Shown piece by piece: positions 63,255 through 64,000 of a stretch of DNA of 64,000 nucleotides. This DNA comes from Streptomyces fulvoviolaceus. Its GTDB lineage: Bacteria > Actinomycetota > Actinomycetes > Streptomycetales > Streptomycetaceae. The first letter of the stretch is position 1. Each line of letters begins with the position of its first letter. Location of the stretch: positions 145,894 through 209,893 of the forward strand of contig NZ_JOEY01000010.1 in the NCBI RefSeq assembly GCF_000718165.1, read 5' to 3'. The notes below the pieces were generated by a model that saw only the letters and a list, made by a program, of their open reading frames with translations, searched no databases and was not told the origin of the DNA. The translations under genes and the position numbers were made by a program.

Positions 63255-63830
63255 GTGGCGACGTTGGGTGAGCGGGGAGCCTCCGGTGCGGCGGGAGTCG
63301 TGCCGACCGTGGTCGGCCTCGGGGTGGGCGTGGTCGTGGTCGTGGTGGCCACCTCCCGGTACCGGGGAGCCGACTTGTGGCCGGTGTGGTCGGCGCTGGC
63401 CCTCAGCTGACCAGCGCGGCGGGCGTTGTCTTCGCCCTGGGCGTCCGGCAGTGGCGCGGCCTGCCGGAGGAGGAACGCCGGTCGTCGCGCGAGGTGGTCG
63501 TCATCGCGGGCGTGGTGGTGCTGGTCGCGATCCTCGTCGGAGTGGCCGCCGTAGCCGTCGACGATCACCCGGGAGCATGGCGGGGCCCCGCGCTCGTGGG
63601 GACCGCTCTGGTCGGTGCCACACCGATGGTGTGCGTCGCGTACGCGGTGTGGCTGACGACGCGCGGCGACCGGGACGGCATGGCTGCGGGAGAGCCGGCG
63701 GAGTGGCTGTTGGCCCGGCGCCGGGCACTGCGGACGCTGCTGGCCGGCCTGGGCGCACTGGTCGCGCTTTCCACTCTCGCGCTCGAGACGATGTCGGGGT
63801 TCAGCGAAAGAGCCTCGTCGACGCGCTCGT
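63255..63830 (+). pseudogene. Polytopic membrane protein gene with a frameshift
   Basis: From GTG 63255 (AGGGGAA upstream) the frame encodes a first helix (VVPTVVGLGVGVVVVVVATS) and WPVWSALAL, then meets a stop at 63408. One base missing near 63404 explains it: the other frame continues QLTSAAGVVFALGVRQWRG, REVVVIAGVVVLVAILVGVA, PALVGTALVGATPMVCVAYA and RTLLAGLGALVALSTLALET. Four hydrophobic segments in all. No family recognised. The 3' end past about 63,800 is unclear. Confidence 0.65.
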
Positions 63831-63909
63831 TGTTGATGCGCTTGCCGATCCGCTCCTCCATCGGTTGTCTCCGCGGCTGTGGCTCGCACCCGGCCGTACG
63901 GCACCGGGA

Positions 63910-63999
63910 TCACACGGGGAATTCAGCCGGCCTGTCTGTCGCAGGGGGCGGTGGGGTGGCCGGTCTCAGCCGGGCCCACTGCGCCATGAGGATCAGCAA
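63910..63999 (-). CDS. Possible 3' end of a leftward gene cut by the window edge
   Basis: 29 codons from the window edge to a TGA at 63910-63912 read LLILMAQWARLRPATPPPPA and end FPV. Codon use is compatible with coding, but too little is visible to identify a product. Confidence 0.3.
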   Translation of the reverse strand: MLILMAQWARLRPATPPPPATDRPAEFPV

Positions 64000-64000
64000 G

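Noticed and set aside
63565..63861. Minus-strand frame of 98 codons starting MEERIGKRINNERV with a GGAG upstream
   Set aside because: The first 25 residues look real, but the remainder is a Ser/Arg/Ala shadow of the opposing membrane gene; not called as a gene.

Overview
The window is very GC-rich, actinobacterial and almost certainly Streptomyces: strong third-position G/C, GTG and TTG starts, LAL-type LuxR regulators, a whiE-type spore-pigment type II PKS, many secreted and lipoprotein genes, and the dcd neighbourhood beside a tRNA-Gly. Most of it reads as accessory chromosome; about 54-58 kb looks like conserved core.

Layout. 0-4.3 kb: a leftward operon (NTF2-like protein, catalytically degenerate SDR, zinc alcohol dehydrogenase, MFS exporter). 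4.7-10.2 kb: two divergent large LAL/LuxR regulators. 10.3-14.7 kb: an MMPL exporter followed by a histidine kinase/response regulator pair. 14.7-20.4 kb: secreted carbohydrate or lipid enzymes (Asp-box sialidase-like protein, frameshifted SGNH hydrolase, GH78 rhamnosidase with LacI-type operators). 20.4-24.7 kb: a noncoding kilobase carrying a tRNA-Gly 3' fragment, then an ice-binding-like protein with Thr-Gly and His-rich repeats, DUF5819 and HTTM. 24.9-38.8 kb: lipid kinase, S53 peptidase, lipoproteins, a second SGNH lipoprotein, decayed genes (IS5-type transposase, kinase, unknown), a beta-helix protein coupled to an O-methyltransferase.

38.8-47.8 kb: a complete whiE-like pigment operon (SchA/CurD protein, cupin, KS, CLF, ACP, two cyclases). 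A class F sortase and its presumed wall substrate sit between it and the FAD hydroxylase. 47.8-54.1 kb: a PIN-toxin remnant beside a second tRNA-Gly fragment, a duplicated-domain lipoprotein, a CPBP protease and an unusual tandem histidine kinase with its regulator. 54.1-58.4 kb: tRNA-Gly(CCC), zinc-ribbon protein, dcd, phosphoribosyltransferase, small conserved genes, Yip1 protein. 58.4-64 kb: FG-GAP/VCBS secreted proteins, one collapsed by internal deletion and frameshift, then a frameshifted membrane gene at the right edge.

The strongest overall signal is that the intact tRNA-Gly(CCC) at 54.2 kb has two same-orientation partial copies at 48.3 and 20.7 kb. This suggests repeated integration of mobile DNA at the tRNA and loss of the integrases. 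No integrase, CRISPR array or rRNA was seen. Several genes are broken by single-base shifts, which could be pseudogenisation or assembly error.
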